Below, piece by piece: positions 35,013-44,368 of a stretch of 64,000 nucleotides of DNA. The position numbers and the translations under genes were made by a program. The stretch is from assembly GCA_023451735.1 (NCBI GenBank), contig JAEXYH010000069.1, forward strand, positions 128,005 to 192,004, written 5' to 3'. The number at the start of each line of letters is the position of its first letter. Position 1 is the first letter of the stretch. The notes beneath the pieces were generated by a model. The model saw only the letters and a list, made by a program, of their open reading frames with translations. It ran no database searches and was not told where the DNA came from. Source of the stretch: Pseudomonadota bacterium (GTDB taxonomy: Bacteria; Pseudomonadota; Alphaproteobacteria; Rhizobiales; Rhizobiaceae).

Positions 35013-35900
35013 TCAGGGCACGATCAGTGTGCCGGCGCCGCGTTCGGTGAATATTTCCAGCAGTACAGAATGGGCGGTCTTGCCGTTCAGGATCACGACG
35101 CCCTGTACACCGGCGCGGATCGCGTCGATGCAGGTCTCGACCTTCGGGATCATGCCACCGGAAATCGTGCCGTCCTTGATCAGCGCCTGCGCCTGGGCGA
35201 CGGTCAGTTCCTTGATCAGGTTCTTGTCGCGGTCGAGCACGCCCGGGACGTCGGTGAGGAAGAGCAGCCGTGTCGCATGCAGCGCACCGGCGATCGCGCC
35301 GGCAAATGTATCGGCGTTGATGTTGTAGGTCGCGCCGTCGCGGCCCGGAGCGACCGGCGCGATGACCGGGATCATTTCCGACTTGGCGAGCAGGTCGAGC
35401 AGTGTACGGTCGACTTCGACGACTTCACCGACGAAACCGAGATCGAGCACCCGCTCGATATTGCTGTCGGGATCGACGACCGTCTTCTTGGCCTTTTCGG
35501 CAAACACCATGTTGCCGTCCTTGCCGCAAAGGCCGATCGCCCATTCGCCGGTCTGGTTGATCAGCGCGACGATTTCCTTGTTGATCGAGCCGGCAAGCAC
35601 CATTTCGACAATCTCGACCGTCTTCTGGTCGGTGACGCGAAGGCCGCCTTCGAATTTCGATTCGATGCCCATCTTGTTGAGCATGGCGCCGATCTGCGGG
35701 CCGCCGCCATGTACGACGATCGGGTTGACGCCGGACTGCTTCAGAAGCGCGATATCGGCGGCAAAAGCCTTGCCGAGCTCGGTATCGCCCATCGCGTGGC
35801 CGCCATATTTCACCACGATCGTCTTGTTCTCGTAGCGCTGCATATACGGCAGAGCCTGGGCAAGGAGTTTGGCCTGAAGTTCGCTGTCGGACGTCGTCAT
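35013..35900 (-). CDS. argB: Acetylglutamate kinase
   Basis: 295 residues. 'TIVVKYGGHAMGD' near residue 28, 'VVHGGGPQIGAML' near 62, and 'YNINADTFAGAIAGAL' near 188 identify ArgB. It performs the second step of arginine synthesis and is normally feedback- and PII-regulated, which links it to GlnD in this window. The gene has its own 256-bp upstream interval. Confidence 0.97.
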   Translation of the reverse strand: MTTSDSELQAKLLAQALPYMQRYENKTIVVKYGGHAMGDTELGKAFAADIALLKQSGVNPIVVHGGGPQIGAMLNKMGIESKFEGGLRVTDQKTVEIVEMVLAGSINKEIVALINQTGEWAIGLCGKDGNMVFAEKAKKTVVDPDSNIERVLDLGFVGEVVEVDRTLLDLLAKSEMIPVIAPVAPGRDGATYNINADTFAGAIAGALHATRLLFLTDVPGVLDRDKNLIKELTVAQAQALIKDGTISGGMIPKVETCIDAIRAGVQGVVILNGKTAHSVLLEIFTERGAGTLIVP

Positions 35901-36156
35901 GAAAATCCCTCACATCAAAGGTGGGGCCTTTTAACGCAAGTTCTTGTCAGAAGAAATAATCATGGCGAAGTTTTCGAAGTGGGCCTCATGCGGCGTTTAT
36001 GACGCATGGCGGGTATTCGCCACCCACCGTTTATTGATGACGGTGGCGTTGACAGAAAGCCACGAGAAGCCGACTTTGCCTTCGTGCCAGTGGCTTGTTC
36101 GCTTGAGTTGAGAAGCCGACAGCAGACACATCACCAGCGAGAAGATTACGCCCACC

Positions 36157-36534
36157 ATGACGACGCCGAACCAGAGCGAGAGTGACCGTTCCAGAGATCA
36201 AGTTCTCGCGGGCGAATATGTGCTGGGCGTGTTGTCACCCGAGATCTGCCGGGGCATCGAAGAACGTATGGCCTGGGACGCTGCGTTTGCCGCGACGGTA
36301 CGCCGGTGGGAAGACAATCTTTCGGCGCATGATGCCCCGTATAACGATCCGAAGGCTCGGCGTAGGCTTCAGGCTCACTTCCCGGTTCTGGTGGCGAAAA
36401 GAAGCTTCAACAGGGAACTGGCGGCAGCCGGGAGATGTTGGAGTTCGCTCCCCTTCTGGCGCGCACTGTCAATCATGTTGGTTGCAGGTATCGTGACCTA
36501 CGCCGGGTTCCAGTCAGGTTGGTTTGCTTTTTAA
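36157..36534 (+). CDS. Short anti-sigma-factor-like protein (RskA-type N-terminus plus one membrane helix)
   Basis: 125 residues. 'LAGEYVLGVLSPEICRGIEE' and 'ARDAAFAATVRRWEDNL'-like sequence (actually 'WDAAFAATVRRWEDNL') resemble the cytoplasmic anti-sigma domain of RskA/anti-sigma K proteins, which hold an ECF sigma factor. A single membrane helix follows (residues 103-122), and the protein ends almost at once with 'WFAF', so the usual periplasmic domain is missing. No sigma-factor gene is adjacent. It sits on the opposite strand between argB and engB, a spot that is usually tight in related genomes. Confidence 0.65.
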   Translation: MTTPNQSESDRSRDQVLAGEYVLGVLSPEICRGIEERMAWDAAFAATVRRWEDNLSAHDAPYNDPKARRRLQAHFPVLVAKRSFNRELAAAGRCWSSLPFWRALSIMLVAGIVTYAGFQSGWFAF

Positions 36535-36535
36535 G

Positions 36536-36563
36536 GCTGCCGCATGAAAAAGGGTGCGGCAGC
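36536..36563. terminator. Hairpin between convergent anti-sigma-like gene and engB
   Basis: Perfect 9-bp stem GCTGCCGCA / TGCGGCAGC with a 10-base loop, directly after the stop at 36534. It has no T-tract on either side but is placed to terminate the plus-strand gene. Confidence 0.45.
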
Positions 36564-36586
36564 GTCAAGATCGCGGTGAAACGGCG

Positions 36587-37234
36587 TTAGATCGTCGGCG
36601 TGACAGCCTCGGCAATCGCCTCGCGCAACTCGTCCACGCCTTTTCCCTTCTCCGATGATGTGGAGAGAACGAAAGGATAGGCAGCCGGGCGCTTGCGGAT
36701 CTTTTCCAGCGTCTCGGCAATCAGCTTCGGCACGGCCGGTTCCTTGATCTTGTCGGTCTTGGTCAGAACGATCTGATAGGAGACGGCAGCCTTGTCGAGC
36801 AGGTCGAGGACGTCCTCGTCATTCTTTTTCAGCCCGTGCCGGCTGTCGATCAGCACGTAGACGCGCTTCAGCGTCGCGCGGCCGCGCAGGTAATCGAAGA
36901 CGAGCTTCGTCCAGGCATCGACCATATCCTTCGGTGCCTGCGCGTAGCCGTAGCCGGGCATGTCGACCAGGGCCATCGGTGGCAGGTCGCCTTCTTGACC
37001 AGAATATCCGTCCGGCACGAAGTAATTGAGTTCCTGCGTGCGGCCGGGTGTGTTTGAGGTTCGCGCCAAACCCTTTTGGCCGACCAGAGCGTTGATGAGC
37101 GACGATTTGCCTACATTGGAGCGGCCAGCGAACGCAACTTCCAGAGGGCCTTCGGGCGGCAGGAACTTCATCGAAGGCACGCCGCGGATGAAGATCCAGG
37201 GTCGGCCGAACAGGGGCTTGTCGTTGGTTGTCAT
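36587..37234 (-). CDS. engB: Ribosome biogenesis GTPase EngB (YsxC/YihA)
   Basis: 215 residues with the G1 'GRSNVGKSSLINAL' near residue 39, G3 'VDMPGYGYAQAP' and G4 'TKTDKIKE'. It is a small essential GTPase for 50S subunit assembly. It lies downstream of yidC in the rpmH-rnpA-yidC-engB order, but a clear terminator separates it from yidC. Confidence 0.96.
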   Translation of the reverse strand: MTTNDKPLFGRPWIFIRGVPSMKFLPPEGPLEVAFAGRSNVGKSSLINALVGQKGLARTSNTPGRTQELNYFVPDGYSGQEGDLPPMALVDMPGYGYAQAPKDMVDAWTKLVFDYLRGRATLKRVYVLIDSRHGLKKNDEDVLDLLDKAAVSYQIVLTKTDKIKEPAVPKLIAETLEKIRKRPAAYPFVLSTSSEKGKGVDELREAIAEAVTPTI

Positions 37235-37415
37235 CCGATTGTCTATCTCTGCGCTCGCTGGAAAATAAACCGCATCCGGGTTTTGGGCGTCGATGTCAAG
37301 GGTTTGGCTGGACGACGACGATGCCTCGCCGACTAACTCTCTCGGTCATTATTGGAACAGGGTACCAGCAAGCGGATAAGGGGCAATATACGTCCGGTCG
37401 TGCTCTTGCCAAAAG

Positions 37416-37441
37416 AAAACCCCGGTCGAAGCCGGGGTTTT
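37416..37441 (-). terminator. Rho-independent terminator after yidC
   Basis: Perfect 10-bp stem AAAACCCCGG / CCGGGGTTTT with a TCGAAG loop, a few bases beyond the yidC stop at 37447 on the minus strand. The A/T ends give a T-run in either direction. Confidence 0.85.
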
Positions 37442-37446
37442 CAGGA

Positions 37447-39255
37447 TTATTTGCTTTCCGCAGGCTTTCGTTTGAACAAGCCCTTCAGATTGTCGAAGAG
37501 CTCGATCTTGGCGCCGTGGCGCTTCATGATCACGGCCTGCTGGCTGACGGACAAGGTGTTGTTCCATGCCCAGTAAATGACGAGACCAGATGGGAACGAG
37601 GCCAGCATGAAGGTGAAGACCAGCGGCATCCAGTTGAAAATCATCTGCTGGGTCGGGTCCGGAGGCGTCGGGTTCATGCGCATCTGCAGGAACATCGTGA
37701 TGCCCATGACGAGCGGCCATACGCCGATCATCAGGAAGTGCGGAACGTCGTAGGGCAGGAGGCCGAACAGGTTGAACAGCGAGGTCGGGTCCGGCGCGGA
37801 AAGGTCCTGGATCCAGCCGAAGAACGGTGCATGGCGCATCTCGATCGTGACGTAGATGACCTTATAGAGTGCGAAGAATACCGGGATCTGTAGGAGCACC
37901 GGCCAGCAGCCGGCGATCGGGTTGATCTTTTCTTCCTTGTAAAGCGCCATCATCGCCTGCTGCAAAGCCATGCGGTCGTCGCCGTGCTTGGCTTTCAGCT
38001 CTTCCATCTTCGGCTGCATGCGCTTCATGTTGGCCATCGAAGCATACTGCTTGCTGGCCAGCGGGAAGAAGATCAGCTTGACGACAACGGTCGTCAGAAG
38101 GATCGCGACACCGAAATTGCCGACATGACGGAAGAAGAAGTCCATCAACTGGAACATCGGCTTGGTGATGAAGTAGAACCAGCCCCAGTCGATCAGCAGG
38201 TCGAAATGCGGGATGGCATATTCATCGGCGTAACGGTCGACGAGCGGAACGCGCTTGGCGCCGGCGAAGAGCATGTTCTTCAGTTCGGTCGACTGGCCGG
38301 GCTGGACGGTCAGGGCATCGCCCTTGTAGTCCGCCTGATAACGCGGCTGACCGTCGGTGAAATGCGTAAACCGGCCCTCATAAGGCATTGCCTGCGGCGG
38401 TACGATCGCTGCTGCCCAATATTTGTCGGTGATGCCGAGCCAGCCGCCGGTAGCCTTGGCGTTGGTGACGGCCTCTTCCTCGATGTTGGAATAGGTATGC
38501 TCGCTGAGGCTGCCGTCCTTGCCGGGTACGCCGAGGAAGCCCTCGTGGATAACCCAGACCGACGGTGTGACCGGCTTGTTGTTGCGGGTGACACGGCCAT
38601 AGGAGGACAGCGTTATCGCTTCTGCGCCCGGGTTCTCGACCTTGTCGGTCATGGAGATCATGTAGTGATCGTCGATCGAGATCGTACGGGTGAAGACGAC
38701 ACCCTTTTCATTGGTATAGGTGAGTGTCACCGGGGTCGCGGTGGTCAGCTTCTCGCCGCTCGCAACAGTCCAGGTCGTGCCCGGGCCGGGAACCGTACCG
38801 CTGTTATCGCTGCCGATATAGCCGACTTCGCCGAAATAGCCGTCCTTGGTGTCTGCCGGCGAGAAGAGCGTGATGAGCGGGCTCGAGTCATCGACGGTCT
38901 CATGATACTCGCGCAGTTTCAGGTCGTCGAAACGCGCACCGGTCAGGTTGATCGAGCCGGAAACGGCCGGTGTGTCGATTTCAACGCGCTCGGACTTGGC
39001 CAGCGCCTGCTCGCGGGTTGCGGTCGCCTGGGCCTGACCGGCACCCGGCATGTTGCCAGTGGTCGTAGCGGCGCCGGGGCTTTCCGGCGTAAACGTCGGG
39101 TTCTGCGCGGCCTGCTGCTGCTGCAATGCCTGCTGGGCTTCAGCGGCACGCTGCTGCGCTTCCATACGCGGGTTCATGTAAAGGAACTGCCAGCCAAGGA
39201 CGATGACGACCGATAGGCCGATCGCGATGAAGTAATTTCGGTTTTTTTCCATCAT
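37447..39255 (-). CDS. yidC: Membrane protein insertase YidC
   Basis: 602 residues, the Gram-negative long form. N-terminal membrane helix ('YFIAIGLSVVIVLGWQFLYM'), a Gln/Ala-rich linker, a large periplasmic beta-sandwich (about 85-360), then five helices including 'NFGVAILLTTVVVKLIFFPL' with the conserved hydrophilic-groove Lys/Arg region, and 'MKRMQPKMEELKAKHGDDRM'. It inserts and folds inner-membrane proteins with or without Sec. Its ATG overlaps the rnpA stop by 4 bases. Confidence 0.98.
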   Translation of the reverse strand: MMEKNRNYFIAIGLSVVIVLGWQFLYMNPRMEAQQRAAEAQQALQQQQAAQNPTFTPESPGAATTTGNMPGAGQAQATATREQALAKSERVEIDTPAVSGSINLTGARFDDLKLREYHETVDDSSPLITLFSPADTKDGYFGEVGYIGSDNSGTVPGPGTTWTVASGEKLTTATPVTLTYTNEKGVVFTRTISIDDHYMISMTDKVENPGAEAITLSSYGRVTRNNKPVTPSVWVIHEGFLGVPGKDGSLSEHTYSNIEEEAVTNAKATGGWLGITDKYWAAAIVPPQAMPYEGRFTHFTDGQPRYQADYKGDALTVQPGQSTELKNMLFAGAKRVPLVDRYADEYAIPHFDLLIDWGWFYFITKPMFQLMDFFFRHVGNFGVAILLTTVVVKLIFFPLASKQYASMANMKRMQPKMEELKAKHGDDRMALQQAMMALYKEEKINPIAGCWPVLLQIPVFFALYKVIYVTIEMRHAPFFGWIQDLSAPDPTSLFNLFGLLPYDVPHFLMIGVWPLVMGITMFLQMRMNPTPPDPTQQMIFNWMPLVFTFMLASFPSGLVIYWAWNNTLSVSQQAVIMKRHGAKIELFDNLKGLFKRKPAESK

Positions 39256-39644
39256 GCTTTCCTGGAGGAGGTTCCTGAGACAGGCTTTGGCTTTTGCCTG
39301 CCTTCAATCCGTGCTGCAAGTTGTTCGGTCAAATTTGAGAAGGAAATGCCGAGCACCTCCCTGCGCGCAACGATCACATAGTCGTGTCCGTTTTCCATTG
39401 CAAATCCGGCGGATTTGCGCACCGCTTCCTTCAGCCGTCTGCGCATCCGGTTCCGCTCGACGGCGTTTCCGTGCTTCTTGGTAACGGTGAAGCCGACGCG
39501 TGGCGGCTCATCAGGCTGCTTGCGGTCGAGAACTTCCAGGAGAAAGGTTCTCCCGCGGCGTGCTTCGCCTTTCCGAACAGCAAGAAACTGCGGCCGGCTT
39601 TTCAGCCGCCCGACAGTGTTTTTCTTGTCTTTACTCGTCGTCAC
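39252..39644 (-). CDS. rnpA: Ribonuclease P protein component
   Basis: 130 residues. The RNR signature 'GNAVERNRMRRRLKEAVR' and N-terminal 'RLKSRPQFLAVRKG' identify RnpA. It supports the catalytic RNA in tRNA 5' maturation. It starts 24 bp after the rpmH stop and overlaps yidC by 4 bp. Confidence 0.97.
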   Translation of the reverse strand: MTTSKDKKNTVGRLKSRPQFLAVRKGEARRGRTFLLEVLDRKQPDEPPRVGFTVTKKHGNAVERNRMRRRLKEAVRKSAGFAMENGHDYVIVARREVLGISFSNLTEQLAARIEGRQKPKPVSGTSSRKA

Positions 39645-39668
39645 TGCCCGGTCCGGGCAAGTCGGCCG

Positions 39669-39803
39669 TTAGGCCGACAGACTGGCGCGGCCGCGTGCGC
39701 GACGAGCCGAAAGAACCTTGCGGCCACCCTTGGTAGCCATGCGGGCACGGAAACCATGACGACGCTTGCGAACAAGCTTGGACGGTTGGTAGGTACGCTT
39801 CAT
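39669..39803 (-). CDS. rpmH: 50S ribosomal protein L34
   Basis: 44 residues: MKRTYQPSKLVRKRRHGF at the N-terminus, 'ATKGGRKVLAARRARGR' in the middle and 'SLSA' at the end, the full L34 pattern. The gene is too short for most ORF filters. It heads the rpmH-rnpA-yidC operon, with a stop codon (TAA) at 39671-39669 and start at 39803. Confidence 0.98.
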   Translation of the reverse strand: MKRTYQPSKLVRKRRHGFRARMATKGGRKVLSARRARGRASLSA

Positions 39804-40277
39804 TTTTTTAATGCCGCGGTGTGCGGCCCTTCTTGAAGATTGCCTCTATCGAAGCAAGAGCGTTTCGGAAAATGCGCAAAACGTGAGGATGCGTAAGGCA
39901 GTCCGCCGTCTGAGCGCGCGGGCATATAGTTCAGGTTGGGCCTGAAAGTCAATCCGCAGGCCTGGATAGGCTAGAATCCCAGCTTTTCACGACCGTATTT
40001 CGGCTTCCTTGAATTCAATCATTAATATGCGTGAATATGGTACGGGCTCGCAAAAGCTGCGTTTTGCGCAATTATTTTTTCCTCTTTGGGCAATAGCTCA
40101 AGTTCTGAGAAAATATAGCTTCAAATATAGCGTGCTGATGGGGAATTTTTGCGCTTCCAGATGAAGTAGATTGCGACATCAGATTAGCCATTATTAACAA
40201 TTTTATGCTAATTTTCACAGTCATCAAGAACAGTGGCTGATGTCGGCGCTGTTTTGGTGTCTTTGGAGGGGATTGCC
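39804..40277. other. Gene-free interval between rpmH and the chemoreceptor gene
   Basis: About 470 bp, increasingly AT-rich towards 40230 ('ttagccattattaacaattt'). It separates divergent genes and should carry the rpmH operon promoter (left part) and the chemoreceptor promoter (right part). I see no ORF or structured RNA that I can support. Confidence 0.5.
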
Positions 40278-42290
40278 GTGAAAATTGGAGTAAAGATCAA
40301 CCTTCTCGTGGGGTTGATGAGCCTTGTCGCGTGTGCAGTTGCCAGTTTGTCGGTTTTCGCGGTTACCGAATACCACGATAAGCAGAGTGCCTACGCCAAT
40401 ATCGCTGACCGGGTCTACAAGGGCGAGCGACTGAACCGTCTGGTTACGGCGGTGGTCATGGATGCTCGCGGTATGTATGCCGCAAAGGACGTCGAGTCTG
40501 CCAAGCCCTTTGGCGACGGCGTAACGAAAAGCCTCGGCGATATGGAGAAACTGGTCGCCGATTGGGCTGCCGTCGTTCCTGCGGCACAGAAGGCGCAGTT
40601 CGACAAGCTCACAGCAGGCTTCAAGGAATTCAAGACATTCCGCTCCGAAACGGTGCGCCTCGGCGTAACCGAAGGTCCGCAGGCCGCCAATCTTCAGGGC
40701 AACAACGACGCCAACCGGGCAAACCGCAAGGCCTATCAGGCCGAGATCGACAAGGTGGTTGCCTCCGATCTTGCCGAGCTGGACGTGCTGAGCGCGGAGA
40801 TGAGTTCGTTCGGCGACCTGATCTTTTACTCGGTTCTTCTTGTCGCAGTTCTCGGCGTAGGCGGTGGTCTGGCCTTCGGCCTTTATCTCGGGCGCAGTCA
40901 GATCAGCGGACCGATCTTGAAGCTGACGTCTTCCATGGGCCGTCTGGCGCAGGGAGACTACGACGCAAAGGTGCCATTCGCGGGTCGTAAGGACGAGATC
41001 GGCGATATGGCGGCAGCAGTCGAAGTCTTCAAGACGAATGGTCTCGAAGTCGCCCGCATGACCAATGCCGAAGCGGGCCTGAAGGCGAAGAGCGACGATC
41101 TGCAGGCGCGCATGTCCACTGTTGTTCAAGCGGCAGCCGAAGGCGATTTCAGCCGGCGGATCGATAAGCAATGGGGTGTTGAAAGCCTCGACCGCGTTGC
41201 CCGCAATATCGATGAGCTGGTCAAGAGCGTCGATGCAGGCGTATCCGAGACGCGCCGCGTCGTCAGAAGCCTGTCCGATGGCGACCTGACTGACAGCATG
41301 CGGGGCGACTTCAAGGGCGCATTCGCGGAACTTCAGGAAAACGTCAACGGCACGATGCAGACGCTGCAGTCGACCATGGGCAAGGTCCGTAATGCCACCG
41401 GCGCGATGAATGACGGAGCTTCCGAACTGAGCAGCGCCGCCAACGACCTGTCGAAGCGCACCGAGCAGCAGGCTGCCGCCCTGGAAGAAACATCTGCCGC
41501 GCTCGATGAAATCACCTCGGTCGTGAAAACCTCGACCGAACGGGCCAACGAGGCGACTGTCATGGTCGGCGAAGCGAAGGAGAGCGCGGTTCAGTCCGGC
41601 GCGGTCGTCCGCGACGCCATCGATGCGATGGGCCGTATCGAGCAGGCCTCGCGCGAAATCGCTCAGATCACCAACGTGATCGACGAGATCGCCTTCCAGA
41701 CCAACCTTCTTGCTCTCAATGCAGGTGTCGAGGCGGCCCGAGCCGGGGAGGCGGGCAAGGGCTTTGCCGTTGTGGCCCAGGAAGTTCGTGAACTTGCGCA
41801 GCGTTCCGCAAGTGCTGCGAAAGACATCAAGGGTCTGATCGGCAAGTCGGGAGGAGAAGTTGCGGTCGGCGTCAGGCTGGTGCAGAAGACGGGCGAAGCG
41901 CTGTCCGAGATCGAGTTGCGCGTCAGCCGTATTAACGATCATATCCATTCGATCGCAGTTGCTTCTCGTGAGCAGGCAACGGGCCTCGCCGAGGTGAATA
42001 CCGCCGTCAACCAGATGGACCACGTCACGCAGCAGAATGCGGCGATGGTGGAAGAAAGCTCGGCGGCCACCAGCAAGCTCTCGAATGAGGCCGACGCGCT
42101 TTATCGTCTTGTCTCGCATTTCAGGATTGACGAAGAAGCCGGCCGTTCGACACATCTCGCATCGGCTGGTACCGCTCATCGCCCTCAACAATCGCCGGCC
42201 AGGAAGCTGACCGCTGCGCTCGGGCGTGCTTTCGGCGGGCGCGGCTCGCAGGCAGCGGCGACCAGTGTCGCGGACTGGGAAGAATTCTGA
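40278..42290 (+). CDS. Methyl-accepting chemotaxis protein
   Basis: 670 residues: helix 1 (7-28), a periplasmic four-helix-bundle-like sensor (30-178), helix 2 (181-204), HAMP (about 206-258), a second HAMP-like region near 317, then the signalling domain, whose tip reads 'IDEIAFQTNLLALNAGVEAA'. It ends in DWEEF, a CheR-tether-like xWxxF pentapeptide, so it probably binds the methyltransferase. Ligand unknown. Start GTG 40278 follows 'ggaggggattgcc'; ATG-like upstream starts are poor. A terminator follows at 42318. Confidence 0.95.
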   Translation: MKIGVKINLLVGLMSLVACAVASLSVFAVTEYHDKQSAYANIADRVYKGERLNRLVTAVVMDARGMYAAKDVESAKPFGDGVTKSLGDMEKLVADWAAVVPAAQKAQFDKLTAGFKEFKTFRSETVRLGVTEGPQAANLQGNNDANRANRKAYQAEIDKVVASDLAELDVLSAEMSSFGDLIFYSVLLVAVLGVGGGLAFGLYLGRSQISGPILKLTSSMGRLAQGDYDAKVPFAGRKDEIGDMAAAVEVFKTNGLEVARMTNAEAGLKAKSDDLQARMSTVVQAAAEGDFSRRIDKQWGVESLDRVARNIDELVKSVDAGVSETRRVVRSLSDGDLTDSMRGDFKGAFAELQENVNGTMQTLQSTMGKVRNATGAMNDGASELSSAANDLSKRTEQQAAALEETSAALDEITSVVKTSTERANEATVMVGEAKESAVQSGAVVRDAIDAMGRIEQASREIAQITNVIDEIAFQTNLLALNAGVEAARAGEAGKGFAVVAQEVRELAQRSASAAKDIKGLIGKSGGEVAVGVRLVQKTGEALSEIELRVSRINDHIHSIAVASREQATGLAEVNTAVNQMDHVTQQNAAMVEESSAATSKLSNEADALYRLVSHFRIDEEAGRSTHLASAGTAHRPQQSPARKLTAALGRAFGGRGSQAAATSVADWEEF

Positions 42291-42317
42291 TCCAATAGGC
42301 CAACATTACCGAAATTT

Positions 42318-42353
42318 AAGGCGGAGGCGCTGTTTGCCTCCGCCTTTTGCGTT
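42318..42353 (+). terminator. Rho-independent terminator after the chemoreceptor gene
   Basis: Perfect 11-bp stem AAGGCGGAGGC / GCCTCCGCCTT, 7-base loop, then 'ttgcgttt', 28 bp after the stop. Confidence 0.85.
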
Positions 42354-42439
42354 TGCCCGGGGTGTTCAAATCTTGGTGACGCGGTAAAATAGCCGCACAC
42401 ACGGGGAGTTGAAACCCGTGGCTGGAATTGGAGATCCGT

Positions 42440-43936
42440 ATGGATAGCGAGGTTCGCACCTCGGAACGTCAGGAAACATGGCCGGAGGGCGCCGGACCGG
42501 AGCCGATGCCGACGATCCTGCGCGGGCTTTCCGGGCGGTTGCTCTGGCTGACGGTCATCTTCGTCATGCTGGCCGAAATCCTGATCTTCATGCCGTCTGT
42601 CTCCGGCATGCGCATGAACTGGCTGCGGGATCGCCTGGATACGGCCGCAGCGGCGGGCATCGTGATCGACGGACTTCAGCCTGCCGAGCTGCCGCGCGCC
42701 GTTCAGGATGACACGTTGCTGGCGACGGGAACCAAGGTTATCGCGCTGCGCAAGGACGGAACCTCCCGGCTGCTGGCCGCGATCGAGGTCCCTCCGGAAA
42801 TCGACGCCCAATACGATCTTGCCGACACATCTCTGCTGGGCTCCATGCGCGATGCGCTGGATACCCTCGTCTTCGGCGGAGACCGGGTGATGCGCGTCTT
42901 TGGGCCGGTCGGTGAAAGCGATATGATGATCGAACTGGTCATGACCGACACCGCCCTTCGCAAGGACATGCTGAAATATTCGAAAACGATGTTTCTGCTT
43001 TCCTTGCTGATTTCGCTGATTACAGCGGTTCTGATCTTCCTTGCGATCAATCGTATGATGATCTCTCCGATCCGGCGGCTGACGCACAGTATGCAGCTGT
43101 TTTCCGAGCGGCCGGACGACCCTTCCCGTGTTTTCTCGGCTGATCGTTCCCGCGGCGAGCTGGCTGTCGCGGGGCGCCATCTGGCGGCCATGCAGGTGGA
43201 GCTTCAGCGGACGTTGAAGCAGCAGAAGAACCTTGCCGATCTCGGTCTTGCCGTCTCGAAGATAAATCACGACATGCGCAACATCCTGGCTTCGGCTCAG
43301 TTGATGTCGGACCGTTTGACGGATGTCGAGGATCCGATGGTGAGAAGCTTCGCGCCCAAACTGTTGCGTACTATCGACCGGGCTGTCGGTTATACGAATG
43401 AGGTTCTGGCCTATGGTCAGGCATCGGAAGCCGCACCGCGTCGCCGGAGGATCGACCTGGCCAACCTGTGTCAGGAAGTGCGCGACATGCTGGCAATCGA
43501 TCCGGATTCGGGCATCGAGTTCGTCGAGCAGATATCGGAAGGCGTTGAAGTCGATTGCGACGGCGAGCAGATTTTCCGCGTGGTTCACAATCTTTGCCGC
43601 AATGCCGTTCAGGCGCTGCTCACACATGACGCCAACGATCCGAAAGCCGTGCGGCGGGTGACGCTGTCTGCGCATCGCCTTGGTAGCGTTGTGAGCATCA
43701 CCGTCGATGACACCGGGCCAGGCATGCCGCGTAAGGCACGCGAGAACCTCTTCTCGGCTTTCAGAGGCTCAGCGCGCTCGGGTGGTACGGGGTTGGGGCT
43801 GGTCATTGCGCGCGAGCTTGTGCTGGCGCATGGGGGCACGATAGCGCTTGTTGAAAAGCCCGGTCCGGGCACGCAATTCCGCATCGAAATTCCTGACCGT
43901 CCCGTCTCTCTGGAGGACTATCGCGCCAGGGCGTGA
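42440..43936 (+). CDS. Orphan membrane sensor histidine kinase
   Basis: 498 residues. Helix 1 (about 34-56), a periplasmic sensor (57-180), helix 2 (about 183-203), HAMP (205-258), then HisKA with 'VSKINHDMRNIL' (His277) and HATPase_c with N-box 'HNLCRNAVQALL', 'VDDTGPGMP' and 'GGTGLGLVIAREL'. It autophosphorylates and should pass phosphate to a response regulator, but none is encoded within the window next to it. Start ATG 42440 follows 'ttggagatccgt'. Its neighbour is a chemoreceptor across a terminator, so linkage is not implied. Confidence 0.93.
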   Translation: MDSEVRTSERQETWPEGAGPEPMPTILRGLSGRLLWLTVIFVMLAEILIFMPSVSGMRMNWLRDRLDTAAAAGIVIDGLQPAELPRAVQDDTLLATGTKVIALRKDGTSRLLAAIEVPPEIDAQYDLADTSLLGSMRDALDTLVFGGDRVMRVFGPVGESDMMIELVMTDTALRKDMLKYSKTMFLLSLLISLITAVLIFLAINRMMISPIRRLTHSMQLFSERPDDPSRVFSADRSRGELAVAGRHLAAMQVELQRTLKQQKNLADLGLAVSKINHDMRNILASAQLMSDRLTDVEDPMVRSFAPKLLRTIDRAVGYTNEVLAYGQASEAAPRRRRIDLANLCQEVRDMLAIDPDSGIEFVEQISEGVEVDCDGEQIFRVVHNLCRNAVQALLTHDANDPKAVRRVTLSAHRLGSVVSITVDDTGPGMPRKARENLFSAFRGSARSGGTGLGLVIARELVLAHGGTIALVEKPGPGTQFRIEIPDRPVSLEDYRARA

Positions 43937-44071
43937 GTAATATTCTTTTTAAAACAATGGTTTGATGGGTTTGCGAAGATAAAATGACATCAAGCCGGGG
44001 AAAATCGCTTGCAATCCTTCTCGGCACCCTTTAGAGGATCGCCACGCCAGCGGAACACACCGCTGACAGAC

Positions 44072-44148
44072 GCACCCGTAGCTCAGCTGGATAGAGCACC
44101 AGACTACGAATCTGGGGGTCAGGAGTTCGAATCTCTTCGGGTGCGCCA
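44072..44148 (+). tRNA. tRNA-Arg (anticodon ACG)
   Basis: Cloverleaf fits: acceptor GCACCCG (44072-44078) with CGGGTGC (44138-44144), D-arm GCTCAGCTGGATAGAGC, anticodon stem CCAGA/TCTGG around loop CTACGAA with ACG at 44106-44108, and T-loop 'GTTCGAATC'. The discriminator G and an encoded CCA (44146-44148) follow. ACG is read as ICG after A34 deamination. Confidence 0.97.
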
Positions 44149-44368
44149 TTCCTCTTTCTTCATTGATCGCTGAATACAGCAGGCAAAAATGCCGACCGGA
44201 AACCCGGTATAGGCCGTTTCGATCAATCGCTCATGAAAAATTTCCTGCCGTTTTCGCTGCCTGACCGATGGGCAGAGCATACCGCTTGCGCTATCCAGAA
44301 AAGATCTGTGAATCAGTTCTTTGTTGCAGCCGCCTCAAGCGGCTGCAGTCCGGTCGGAGTCGGATGCC

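Noticed and set aside
40224..42191. 655-codon ORF on the minus strand opposite the chemoreceptor
   Set aside because: It is the antisense shadow of a well-supported gene in GC-rich DNA and has no recognisable domains; codons reflect third-position bias on the other strand.
44072..44148. tRNA-Arg as an integration site
   Set aside because: No integrase, direct repeat of the tRNA 3' end or island-like genes lie beside it.
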